Origin: Chaetomium olivaceum
Taxonomy: Eukaryota > Ascomycota > Sordariomycetes > Sordariales > Chaetomiaceae
DNA length: 64,000 nucleotides
NCBI GenBank assembly: GCA_039881045.1
Contig: JAYWVB010000024.1
Coordinates: forward strand, 1-64,000
Reading direction: 5' to 3'
This document shows, in pieces, positions 44,549 to 54,925 of this stretch. Numbering within the stretch: the first letter of the stretch is position 1; every line of letters begins with the position of its first letter. The notes under the pieces were generated by a model. That model saw nothing but the letters and a program-made list of their open reading frames with translations. It had not been told where the DNA came from and did no database searches. A program made the translations under genes and the position numbers.

Positions 44549-46440
44549 AACGTATATTATAAGCGAGCCGAACATATAAGCGAGCCGAACACTTTCCACC
44601 GCTCTACCAACACTATTCCCAATTACCACACAACAACGCTAGGAAATGACTACAATTACATCAGAAGAAGCCGAATCAGAGGCTTCCCCAGCCTCCTGGC
44701 AGGTACGCGCATTATGGCCGGGCTTGCCGCATACCCCACAGCGCCGAACCTTCCTCTGACCCCCCCCTGCACTACATCTGGCTGTATATCTTCTCCTGCC
44801 CTCCCACCTACAGCCTTCTGGTCCGCAAGACCCTGTGCCTCTTGCACAGTAAGTGACCCTCCAAGCTGTACACGTGTCCGTTTGGCCCTCCGCCGCTTGC
44901 TTAGTGCCTCGTTGGCCTTGCGGAGCGAAGACACCTCTGACTCAAGAAGGGCTACCTGGTGCATTACAGCCATTGTCCCTTTGGTAAGCTGGTCAACGGC
45001 GGCCAACATCGAAGCTGGGGAGCTACCTTGATGGTTGGCAATACGAGTCCTGATAAGCTTTGACTGCGAGTCGGCTTCTTTGGGGTTGTGCGGTGTCTTG
45101 GAAGCCCAGGGTTTGACAGTGCCGGCAGTACTAGGCCGCGAGTTTGGGGGCGATGGTGTATAAAGCTTGACATCAGCCTGGAGAGCACCCTCTCTGGGTC
45201 GTACGGAACAAGGCCAGCCCCCGCAAAGCCACCCTGGATATTCTTCTCTGTGATAGAAGCAAAGAAGGCTTCGCGGAAAGCGCAAAGGAACTCGAGCTTG
45301 CTGATGTGGTTGACATGCGCGCGCATGAACTCCTCAACCTGGCGACCATACGCCTGCTTCAGTGGCCCAAAGCAGCCAACATCAAGTGGCTGGCACTTAT
45401 GGGAAGAGTGTGCAGGCATGCAGAGTGTGATGATATTGTTCTGCTTGCCGTACTGCTCGAACTCGGTGGAGTGGTGGCTTTCGTGACCGTCGAGAATCAA
45501 CAACCGGTGCGTACCCTTTGTCCGAGGCGCCGTATGGTGATCGAAATGCTTGATCCAATCTAGGCCAACTGCATTGGTAGTCCAGCCATTGTGGGTAGTT
45601 GCAATACGCCAGTCGAGGGGTAGGCCGCACTCCCGGTACCAGTTGGCAAGGTGATATTGCGCTGCCAAGATGATGAACGGAGGGATCGCCCAACCAAGGG
45701 CATTGACTCCTGAATTACAGTCGCCCATTCGCGGTTGCCAGGCTGGGCTAGCTTTGCCCTGCCAAAGCCATCCGAGGTTGTGACTACCATGCCCGTAGAG
45801 ATGATGCCCATCATGAACCCGGTCTCATCGAAGTTGTAGATATCGTTATCCAGGATACCGTACTTAGCTATCATGTTCCGTACAAGCGTAAACCAGTCAC
45901 CGATGATCTTTGGATCCTCGCACTTAGCCCTCTGGTAGTTGTATCTACGCACACGACGCATCTTGAGCTGTTTGTGGCGTTTGACAAAGTTGTGGGCCCA
46001 GAGCTTGCCGACAGGGGGTGCGTCGCGTACGCGTAGTAGTTGGTTGGCCATATCTTCTACACCACGTAGCCTAGGCGAGAAAGCTCGCGTAGAGAGGTCA
46101 AGGATGTATTGAACAATCGTCTGCTCTTCGAGATCCGTAAGCTTGCGCGAGTTCGCTGGCAAATCGCGTCGTGCACGCTGACCAGCGCGTCGGCCGTGGA
46201 GTGTTGATACCGGGACATCGTAGAGCTTAGCTGCAGCCCTAAGGCTTATCTTCTTGTCGTTTTGGAGCGCTTGAAGGGCTAAGATCACCCTCTCTTCCTT
46301 TGAAGGAGGGGACATATTGCGTTGTCGAGTTGTGGGGAGATGTAACGTTGAGATTGCAGGGGACCCGTTGTGATGGAGACTGTTCGGCTCGCTTATATGT
46401 TCGGCTCGCTTATATGTTCGGCTCGCTTATAATATACGTT
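44549..46440 (-). mobile_element. Second pogo-like DNA transposon with composite terminal repeats
   Basis: The ends share AACGTATATTATAAGCGAGC in inverted orientation. A 17-base ATAAGCGAGCCGAACAT-type unit is present twice at the left end (44549-44591) and three times at the right end (46381-46440). Outer boundaries are uncertain because inverted similarity continues weakly into the AT-rich flanks; TA dinucleotides are near both ends. The transposase inside is broken. The element sits between the NLR-like gene and a truncated LINE. Confidence 0.8.
44639..46315 (-). pseudogene. Pogo-like transposase with C-terminal zinc knuckle (three frameshifts)
   Basis: The ATG at 46315 starts MSPPSKEERVILALQALQ, a psq-type helix-turn-helix with LRAAAKLYDVPVSTLHGR. 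A CENP-B-like domain follows (GKLWAHNFVKRHKQL). The DDD core is IYNFDETGFMMG, RLLILDGHESHH and KCQPLDVGCF. The frame breaks near 45720 (after REWATVIQ), near 45175 (after PERVLSRL) and at the G-run near 44760. The first two fit loss of one base. After the last break the C-terminus reads CGVCGKPGHNARTC, a CCHC knuckle, then ends at 44639. The knuckle is only visible in the restored frame. Confidence 0.8.
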
Positions 46441-46452
46441 AACTATAGTTAA

Positions 46453-48640
46453 TTACTTACTTGACCTTTCTGACATAGAGGACCCGGACCTGCTAGAACA
46501 GTGGGTTCCGAAGTTCAATATAGAGGAAAAGGTTACAGTGGGTGATGTTAGGGCAGTCCTTTCAAAGATTAGTCCTTGGAAGGCTCCAGGCGAGGACGAC
46601 TTACCTATAGGCCTTCTTAAGGCCTGTGGGCGCCCACTGTTCAAGGTGCTAGCGGTTCTCACGGAGGCGTGTTTCCGGATCGGATGGTTTCCAAAAATAT
46701 TCAAGGGAGCCAAAACAGTTGTCCTACAAAAGCCCGGAAAAGAGCCGAGTACCTACCGAACTCCAGGAGGTTACAGGTCTATAGCCCTCCTACCTACAGT
46801 TGGGAAGGTCATAGAAGCACTGGTAGCAAAGAGGATTACTAGTGCTGCAGAGGCCTACGGCCTACTACCAGCGGAGCAGATGGGAAACCGAGAGCATAGG
46901 TCAACAGAAGTAGCGATTCGGCTAGTCGTAGCCCAAGTCCAGGAGGCCTGGCGGCAGAAAGCAACCGCCTCCCTTCTACAGCTGGATATCTCAGGGGCAT
47001 TCGACACCGTCAACCACACCCGGCTACTAGCCACTCTTCGGCTACAGGGTTACCCACAGTGGGTGGTTCTGTGGGTGAAGGCGTGGTTAAGTAACAGAGT
47101 TGCGATCCTCCACTTCGACGGCCAGAAAACAGAGGACATCCCAGTCATAGCGGGAGTCCCCCAGGGCTCACCACTATCCTCGATCCTATTTATCCTCTAC
47201 ATTGCCTCCCTATATCAGGCCCTGAAAACAGCTCATCCACTGGTTAGCATAGTAGGGTTCGCAGACGACACAAACCTACTGGCCTTTGGAAAGAACCCAG
47301 AGGCCAATACACAGCAACTAGAAAAAGCTTGGAAGACCTGCTTGCAGTGGGCTGGTACCCGGGGGATGGCGTTTGCACCCCAAAAGTGCGAATTAATTCA
47401 CTTCAACAAAGGTCGGAGACAGTGGAGAACCCGGTGGCCCTGGCCCACCCAGGGGCTAGTGGCTACAGCACAGTTAAGCCAGTGGAATCGGCTCGGTTTC
47501 TAGGAGTCTGGCTGGACTGGAAGCTATCATGGAGGGCGCACCAACAAGCTGTGGAACGGAAACTCAAAACCCAAGATTTCGCCTTATCGAGGATTGCAGC
47601 AAAGACGTGGGGCCCGAGCCTATCCAGGGCTCGGGAGGTCTACGTAAAGTGCATCCGCAGTGCTAGCTTACGGAGCCTCCAGCTTCCACCAACCAACAGC
47701 TCCAAGAGCTACAGGGCCGAAGGGGCCTGCAAAGGTCTTGTCAAAAGCTCAGAACAGGAGCCTTCGAATAGTAGTAGGGGCATACAAGTCAGCTCCTATT
47801 CGGTGCTTAGAAACAGAGGCCTGGGTGCCACCGCTAGACTTATATCTCAACAAGCGGCTGGCCGACTTCGAGGGCCGGCTACAGAAGCAGGCCCTACAAT
47901 CAGGGGCTGGGCCGGAGGCCGAGAGAATAACCACGGGGCATCTAATCACTGAGGCCTGCAATAAGGTCTACCGAAGGTTCAACAAGAGGAGGAAAACCCG
48001 AGGCCGGAGGCCCCGTCAGGGCCCGCAGAGCCCCACGCCCACTGAACTAGCCGCTAGTGTAGTGGCCCAGTGGGTTAACGGGGGTCGAATACCAAGGAGG
48101 TGGTCGAACTGGCCTGGCAGGCCCGGTGGGAACAACAGAGAGCTAGTCAACAAAGTACTACTCGACAGAGGGTATTAAACAGGAGGATAGCCGACGAAGA
48201 CCCCCCAGCCCTCTTATTTACCGACAAAGCTCTGATGAGACACGAAGGTCTTACAAAGGCGCAGAGCTCCCTCCTTTCCCAGGCCCGTATCGGGGATATA
48301 GGCCTCCGGGACTACCTGTTCAGGGTGAAAGTCCCGGAGGTCCGTACCCCCTATTGCGAGTGCGGGAGAGGCAGGGAGACAGTGGAGCACTTGGTGGTTT
48401 GGTGCCCCGACCCGCCGTTACAAAGGCCGTGGGACGGCAGAGAGATTCGGTCACATCGGGACCTACAAACCGTATTACGGGGAGTAGGTGCCCGGAGCAG
48501 AAGATTTGTTAGGAAGGTCCTTGGCTGGCTGATGGACTCTGGCCGGCTACTGGAGTATAGCCTAGCCAGAAGGCTGGAGCTAGAAACAGTGGATGGGGAG
48601 GGCTAGAGGGCACGGAGGCCGGCAAAGGGCCTCCTTTCTT
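46453..48640 (+). mobile_element. 5'-truncated second LINE, reverse transcriptase region only
   Basis: A different LINE lineage from the copy at 9.4 kb. The visible part starts inside ORF2, directly beside the pogo-like element's right end, with no ORF1 or endonuclease. 5' truncation is normal for LINEs, but here the truncation point coincides with the other element's end. The reverse transcriptase reads SPWKAPGEDDLPIGLLKACG, YRSIALLPTVGKVIEALVA, LLQLDISGAFDTVNH, AGVPQGSPLSSILF and the intact VGFADDTNLLA box. The C-terminus has CECGRGRETVEHLVVWC. Frames change near 47420, 47650 and 48110. I saw no RNase H domain. The 3' boundary and target duplication were not found. Confidence 0.82.
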
Positions 48641-49400
48641 TTGCAGTATGACGGATTCATAGATTGTTGTCTCAAAGTGGTAGACAGAGGTTTTTATCCG
48701 GCCTATACGGTACGGTTTCCTTTGTAAATAGCAGTAGAAGGACCGGCGCGCCCCAGGGCATATCGGTGTAGGAAATAATAATATAGTATATATATATGAA
48801 AGCTATATGATACGGTTTGTGGGGACCAATGGCTACGGCCCGAAAATGGTTCCTCATAAAACAAGGGAAACATCATTTGAGGCAACAAAGCAAACCCACT
48901 AACCGCCGTTATCTCAGTATTTCCCTCTCAACTTGGTTCGTGAGGAGCCCCGCGCAGACGGCCTCCGCGAGCGGGAGCACATCGTTGTCGTAAAGCCGTT
49001 GCCGGCGGCGGCACTCGCTCTCAGTAGAGGGCCGGCACGTGTATAAGCGCGCAAAGACGTGGAAAACCCTCGATCATACAACTCGAGCCTTTTCCCTTCG
49101 ACTCCTGCCTTTTTACGCCCGTTGTGCTGAGGTATGTCGCACTAATCTTAACCAATCGTCGGTTTCCGAGCCGGCACTGGCTACCAAAGCTGAAGCTGCA
49201 TTCTGTGTCACCCTGAATGCCGGGTCACGCCTGAAGGAAGCGATATTAGCTGGTCAACAGCCTCCTGGATCTCAAATTACAACCCCCAGATGACAGGTCG
49301 TGCACGGCGTTGGTTCGGATAGATTCCGTAGCCATCGATCCTTGTCATGATACTGCTGCCCCTGGCATGATGCAAAAACACTAATACTGCCGTGTCCATC
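48641..49400. other. Intergenic region with an AT-rich patch
   Basis: A TATATATAT stretch lies at about 48783-48799. No gene is supported. Confidence 0.4.
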
Positions 49401-50812
49401 CTAGGTCGACCCGATCTCACCCCACCTGAGGTTGGAGAACGTCACGGAGGTGTCCGGGTGATGCTTCTCAATAAACACTGGGTCGCCTTCCGTCTCGTTG
49501 CACGGCCCAGCGTCGCCGCTATCAAGCCAGTTCATGAAAGTGTCGGGGTGATTCCAGATGACCATGTGTAGAACCATGCCTCTCCCTATCGCTTCTCCCA
49601 TAGTCGGCAATCCACCGCGCTGCTGGAACCAGGTCGCGGTCGCGTTGCAGTACCCGTCAGTGATAGCCGACACATTCTGGCCTCCTACACTAGTGACCTG
49701 GTTTTCGATGACCTTGCCATCCTGGACGTATGTCCTTTGGATCTCGGTCAGCGTTCCGGTGGGCTCGCCATCGTCGGTCACGAACACAGTTTTGACCGTG
49801 AACTTGCGCGTCGTGTCGACCTTCAGCCCCGGCCCGTAATAGTCGTGCGCTCCGTTCAGGTATGGGTTGTAGCTGCATCCCCACTCGTCACAAACACCGA
49901 CATCTTGGCCGCACTCATCCTCGCCGGTGCATTTGCGCATGCCCGTGATGCTGCACGCGTGGGGAGTGAGTGACTGGGATAGGGAGTTTGACTCCCATAT
50001 GTCCATTTCGTTACAGCACGCGCCGTATGTGTGGTTGATGTTTGCCTAAGACAGGTTGTGAGAACGGTGAAGGCGACTCGATGGAAGGGCACCGGGTATC
50101 TAGGAAGGTAAGGAGATGGCTGGGATCTTACCACACCGTCAATGAAGTCATGCTGAGCACACTGAGCATCGCAGTAGCCACTTCTAGGAGAGTCAGCTTG
50201 AGATGCGCCAATCAAAGTAAAAGGGGAAATCTTTGCAGGTTTGGGGATACTAACGTTCCGTACTCAGCACCGGCTGGATTCAGTTCACTCGCTCCGCCCA
50301 CCGGTCAAGCTCATTTCACCGATGACCAGAGCGCCATTCATACCGCACACCAGCTTCGACACGTCGACGTCAAAGCTAAACTCCTGATTGAGCAACCTGA
50401 AAGGCTCGTAGTTCTTTCCATCAGGGGCCACCAGGAATACCCTTGGGGTAACAACGGTATAACTCCCGTCGCTGGCCTTGACGAACTGGTTCAAAGTGAT
50501 GGCGTCTCCCTTCGTGGCCACACCACGGGCAGCATAGTCAACCCCTTCGAGGGCGCAGTTCTTCCCACACGCCTCTGCTTCGGAGCAGAGAGGGCTGCCG
50601 AGATAACAGGGCGTACTAGGGTCATCGACTTTGTGAAGCCGCCGCCAGAGGGCATCATGAACCACAGCGGTATCGAAGGTCTTGCACCCGTCTTTGAGCG
50701 TGCATTTTTGAGTCGGCAGCTTGAGGTGTGTCTCCGGCACGGCGGTGCTGATTTGTTGCCCGACTGCCAGGGCAGAGAGGAGGAGGGCGAGAAGGCCGCT
50801 AGTGTAAGCCAT
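49401..50812 (-). CDS. Glycoside hydrolase family 7 cellulase, probable endoglucanase (one frameshift)
   Basis: GH7 enzymes cleave cellulose with retention of configuration outside the cell. Exons are 50812-50255, 50183-50132 and 50045-49401 with GTTAGT..CTAG and GTAAGA..TTAG introns. A signal peptide (MAYTSGLLALLLSALAVG) is followed by TAVPETHLKLPTQKCT. Splicing gives AEYGTSGYCDAQCAQHDF and ANINHTYGACCNEMDIWESN. The last holds the E-x-D-x-x-E catalytic triad with nucleophile and acid/base Glu. About 417 residues and no cellulose-binding module. Short length and the loop pattern suggest an endoglucanase rather than a cellobiohydrolase. Near 50296-50299 one extra base breaks the frame after SLTGG (expected ASELNPAG), giving a premature stop as written. 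Probably a consensus error. Confidence 0.87.
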
Positions 50813-51600
50813 GATTAATCCCTGACTCGTGTGACTAGTCCCTTCGTTGCTTAGATAGGAGCCGACCAGAGAGCGATAGTGGTATCAAGAGAATCAGTAA
50901 CCGAGAATTGATCCCCTTTTTAAAACAGCTAATGGATCTTGGTAGTTTTTGCAATATTAGGAATATGGGGTCATTGGTTCCAAGGGCTTGGAAGCAGGGA
51001 GAATCGTGTGCAGATCCGGCCCCCGGCCCGACTCGAAGAACATCCGAGCCAAACTCGACACATCGCTGTTTACCCCACACTCTATTATTGGTCAGATAGC
51101 TCCAACTGCCGCTGATGCACAATAAGGCAGAATCCTGTGTAAATCCACAGTTGTCGTCGTGGATTCCTACCGTGACATCGTGTACCTAGGTACCATCCTG
51201 GTTTGGAGTTGTGCCATGGGATTGGAGCGGCAAACCCAAGTATTTGTTCCGGCCGATTGACACTACCGGTGTCCCGCGTGCGAGGCTAACCGATACATTA
51301 AAACTCATTTCTAATGCAGAGGTATAATTGCACCTAAGGTAGAACCAAATGGCTGGGAGCGACGGTGCTGCATACCCTATCATCCTAGCCTGGGCGGGGT
51401 TAGTTAATTCCTTAACCATCGTATAGCGAAGTGTATCGAACTATAACTTCGAAATCGTTGTCATAAATTGGGCGGGGACGAGGAACTGGCGGTGGTCCCA
51501 TCTGAATTCGGGCGATGAAAATAGTATTGTTTGTGATGCCCATGTACATGTACCAACAGCACCCTAGAGGTGATAGTTACCACAGCGGGGTTCAGTAGGG
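50813..51600. other. Upstream region of the GH7 gene
   Basis: About 0.8 kb with no gene. It is the presumed promoter of the cellulase; I could not assign binding sites with confidence. Confidence 0.35.
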
Positions 51601-52405
51601 GGTGGCATAGCATGCCAGGCCCTGAACGGCATGCCCCAAAAGATATACCACTCCCTGCAAGATGCTATACCACTGCAGGATGCTATGCCAACCGGGCTGT
51701 GACGAACCTCATCTAGGATCCTATCCTGTTAGGGTTCAGTGAAGGTAGTCTTGCAACGGATGCTAGGTTCGGTGCAGCTAAAAGGTGCACAACAAAGACT
51801 TGTCTCAACAGTAGGCTCTTGAGCTGGTAGCGAACTGTAGTTATGATTGCTAACTGGAGAACTCCCAGAGCTCTCCAGAACGAGTAACTATATACTATCT
51901 AATTCCCGGGTGCTCAGTCTGCTCAGTCGCTGAGCCCACTGAGCACGCTGCTCACCTTGCTCAGTCGCTGAGCCCACTGAGCACGTTGCTCATTGGCCAT
52001 GTTAACGATTGGTCCGGGGCGTCCCGCGCCCCACCCTCGTACCTTCAACACAGTGGACGTGACACGGGCCCACTTTTCCAAAAGATTTGGCACCGCCTGG
52101 CGAGGCCTCTGAAGCCCTGTTGCGGCTCTGGATCAATTGCAGGTAAACACCAAGGACTTGCACATCGAATTGCGGAGTGAAGAGAAATGGCACAATCACG
52201 AATCGAACAGATGGTACACGCGAAGAAGGGAAAAAGGATCAATTGAACTACTGACTTGACTGAACTATTTATGACTGATGCTCCTTCTTTGCGAGAGGAT
52301 ATATGGTTGTCCTGAGTTGGAAGCTACGATCTTCCACTTGGCGGGGGAAGGTGGCATAGCATCTTGACATGGCATAGCATCTTGGGCCCCGCATGTCATG
52401 CCACC
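51601..52405. repeat. Candidate non-autonomous inverted-repeat element (MITE-like)
   Basis: The left end reads GGTGGCATAGCATGC and the reverse complement of the right end reads GGTGGCATGACATGC (two mismatches). Copies of GATGCTATGCCA-type units lie inward of both ends (51661-51692 and, inverted, 52350-52382). No protein-coding frame is present. No clear target-site duplication was found, so the call is tentative. Confidence 0.45.
51921..51985 (+). repeat. Duplicated 27-bp palindromic unit
   Basis: Two identical 27-base copies (51921-51947 and 51959-51985), each containing GCTCAGT and ACTGAGC arms able to form hairpins. They lie inside the candidate inverted-repeat element. Confidence 0.8.
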
Positions 52406-52748
52406 AAACTGATTTTCCCGCTACGGTAGGTATGTGCCTATCCCAAAGTATACACAAGTAGTGGCGTAAATGACATGACTAGGGTAAGCGATATGTTTAT
52501 AACGAATATGTATTCCTTATGTTTCTGTTTCAAAAGGAAGAAATGTACTAGATTGCAACTCCAAGCTGCCAAGTTTGTACTAAACATTACTAAACAAAAT
52601 TCGAAGATAAAAAGAAAGGTTTGAAAATACCTAAGATCATACAAGGTACTCTACATACCGCTGTAGGCGAACCTAGGAACTCCTGGATTTTGGACATGAA
52701 CCTTTCCCACCGGTTTAGATGGTAACATGTAAGTAAAACAAAAATTAA

Positions 52749-52820
52749 CTCCGGTACGGGGAATCGAACCCCGAGCTTCGCGGTGAAAACGCGATATGTT
52801 AACCGTTACACTATACCGGA
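52749..52820 (-). tRNA. tRNA-Glu (TTC)
   Basis: 72 bases on the minus strand from 52820. Acceptor TCCGGTA pairs with TACCGGA, with G at the discriminator. The anticodon stem CGCGT/ACCGCG region carries the TTC anticodon. The T-arm GGGGTTCGATTCCCC holds the B box. No intron. Confidence 0.94.
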
Positions 52821-53495
52821 TATATCGGCGCTAACCTGTTCTGGCTTGCGATTGGCTGAGGGAAGGTGCAGTCCAAGATTTGAAAAAGGAAAGAGCGATG
52901 TGACGGCAGGATGGTTTGGACCCTAACCCTGGCCGCAACCCGAGTGGTGGTCTGTGCGCCTCCCACTTGTGTTTTCCCACAGTTGCGGGAATCCTGTATC
53001 TTGATTCTTTTCTTCTCTTCAGCTTTAGATTCACGTAATTGAGTAGGATCATTGGAGCCATCGTGCCTCTATTCCTCGCTCGCTCGTCACAAGCGACCTG
53101 TACATTACCGGATTAGGAAGCGACGGCACCAACCTCCATCGTCGCTTTTGGAACCATTGCTTGAACTTGTAACTGCCTTTCCTCTGGTCGAAGGTAACCA
53201 ACAAGCCTTCTCCACATTATATTCTGTACCTTTGAATTTGTTTTGGAAAATGCATCATATTATGCTTTTGGGTGGGGCTGAACGTAACAAAGGATCCAAT
53301 GGCATTGCCGGTGTAAATGCGTGTCCGAGAGACCGAGAATCCTCCTTCGGCTCAACAAGGGCGATTTAAAGTTTCCGGGCAGGCAACAACAAGCTTTCCA
53401 TATAATAACCTTCAGCCGCGTTTACCCCACTTCGTTCTAGAACCATTCAGCAGCAATTCAACATCAACCATTGCCTATCATCCCATCCCCCGAAA
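52821..53495. other. Upstream region of the SDR gene
   Basis: About 0.7 kb between tRNA-Glu and the SDR start. No gene supported; CCACTTCG and similar promoter-like stretches cannot be assigned. Confidence 0.35.
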
Positions 53496-54500
53496 ATGGT
53501 CGCCTACTCCGAAGTCGCCGCAGCCAACGCGCTCATCAACGATGCCAACGCACCGCGCGTCTCCGTCTTCCTCGGCGGCACAGCCGGCATCGGCAAACTC
53601 ACCATCGAAGCCCTCGTCGCGACCGGCGCCAGCGTCAAGATCTACCTCGTCGGGCGCAAGAGCTCCGAGCAACGCATGCAGGCCTTCATCCAGTCCATGC
53701 ACGCCATCAATCCCAAAGCCCAAATTGTCTGGGTCGAGGGCGAGATCTCCCTGCTCGCCGACACCAAACGGGTCTGCGACGAGATCAAGCGGCAAGAACG
53801 CCACGTCGACTTGCTCTTCCTGACCGCGGGGTACGCGCCCTTTGGCGGCCGCGCCGAGACCCCCGAGGGCATCGACATCTCGCAGAGCCTCGAGTACTAC
53901 TCGCGCGTGCTCGCCATCCAGCACCTGCTCCCCGTGTTGAAGCAGGCGGAAGCGCCGCGCGTGGTGAGTGTGTTGGCGGGCGGGCTGCAGAAGGGGACGG
54001 TGAATTATGAGGATCCGGATCTGAAGAAGCCGGGTGCCTATGGCATGATAAAGGGGCAGACGCAGTTGGGGACCATGAATGCGCTGGGGTTGGAGAAGCT
54101 GGCGGATGAGAACCCGGAGGTGGTGTTCATCCACTCGTGGCCCGGGTGGGTTAACACGGGGAATTTGAACCGGACGTTTGATGCGAAGTCGGGGGTGTTG
54201 GCGCGGGTCATTGAGGCTGTCCTGGGGTTCATTATCCGCAATCTGGCGATGAGCAACGAGAGGTCGGGGCAGAGGAACCTGTTTGCGGCCACCAGCGCTG
54301 CCTTTGGCGGCCGTGGCGTGCCGTGGAAGGGGCAGCCGGCTGCGAATACGAGGGACGAGCCTGCGGCGGAGAAGGGGTTGTTTCAGGTCAGCTGGAATTG
54401 TAACAGCACACCGAATGCGAGCGTGATGGCGAAGTTGCGGGATCCGGCGAGGGAGAAGATTTGGGAACATACCCAGGAGGTTCTGAAGCCATATCTATAA
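53496..54500 (+). CDS. Short-chain dehydrogenase/reductase family protein
   Basis: SDR enzymes reduce or oxidise carbonyl/alcohol groups with NAD(P)(H). A single exon of 334 residues starts at the ATG at 53496 (MVAYSEVAAANALIND). The cofactor motif is GGTAGIGKLTIEAL at about residue 27, the usual TGxxxGxG variant. LLFLTAGYAPF stands at the NNAG position. The catalytic YxxxK is seen as YGMIKGQ near residue 187 (Tyr, Lys four on), followed by SWPGWVNTGN. The start context is good and no intron is needed. Similar stand-alone SDRs occur both in and outside secondary-metabolite clusters; nothing here suggests a cluster. A 330-codon minus-strand frame over it is a GC-bias shadow. Confidence 0.85.
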   Translation: MVAYSEVAAANALINDANAPRVSVFLGGTAGIGKLTIEALVATGASVKIYLVGRKSSEQRMQAFIQSMHAINPKAQIVWVEGEISLLADTKRVCDEIKRQERHVDLLFLTAGYAPFGGRAETPEGIDISQSLEYYSRVLAIQHLLPVLKQAEAPRVVSVLAGGLQKGTVNYEDPDLKKPGAYGMIKGQTQLGTMNALGLEKLADENPEVVFIHSWPGWVNTGNLNRTFDAKSGVLARVIEAVLGFIIRNLAMSNERSGQRNLFAATSAAFGGRGVPWKGQPAANTRDEPAAEKGLFQVSWNCNSTPNASVMAKLRDPAREKIWEHTQEVLKPYL

Positions 54501-54925
54501 CGAGGAGTATTGATTTATCGTTTGTAAACAGGCATTTGGGAAGAAGGTCGGCGACAAGGTTGGGACATGGGCAAAGCAGTTAGAGAGGCCAGAGTCGTCC
54601 GAGATCAAGGATAATTTTAATGGGCAGTCTGAATCTGTAATGGTGGAAGTACTTCGGGATTTGCCATGAAGAAACAAGGAGGATCAATATACCGTGATTC
54701 GGAAGAACCCTATTCCACAGCAATGTAAAGTTGAGTAACTAGCGTCCTTGTTGGTTCCATTGTGATTCTGACCAACTGTACAGGTGTGCGGGGTCGTCGG
54801 ACTGGGAAGCTTTTCGTTCACCGTTCAACGGAATTTCACCAAACTTCACCTCTTTTTGCCACGCGTTTTCTAAGCTACCTTACCTTACTCAACCCCAACC
54901 TTATAGCACTCGCTGCCTTTCAAAT

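Noticed and set aside
51911..51990. CRISPR-like array
   Set aside because: Only two palindromic copies with a short spacer, in a eukaryotic genome; a local duplication fits better.
53478..54470. 330-codon minus-strand open frame
   Set aside because: It lies exactly opposite the SDR gene, is Arg/Pro/Leu-rich with no domain, and is a by-product of GC-rich codon use.
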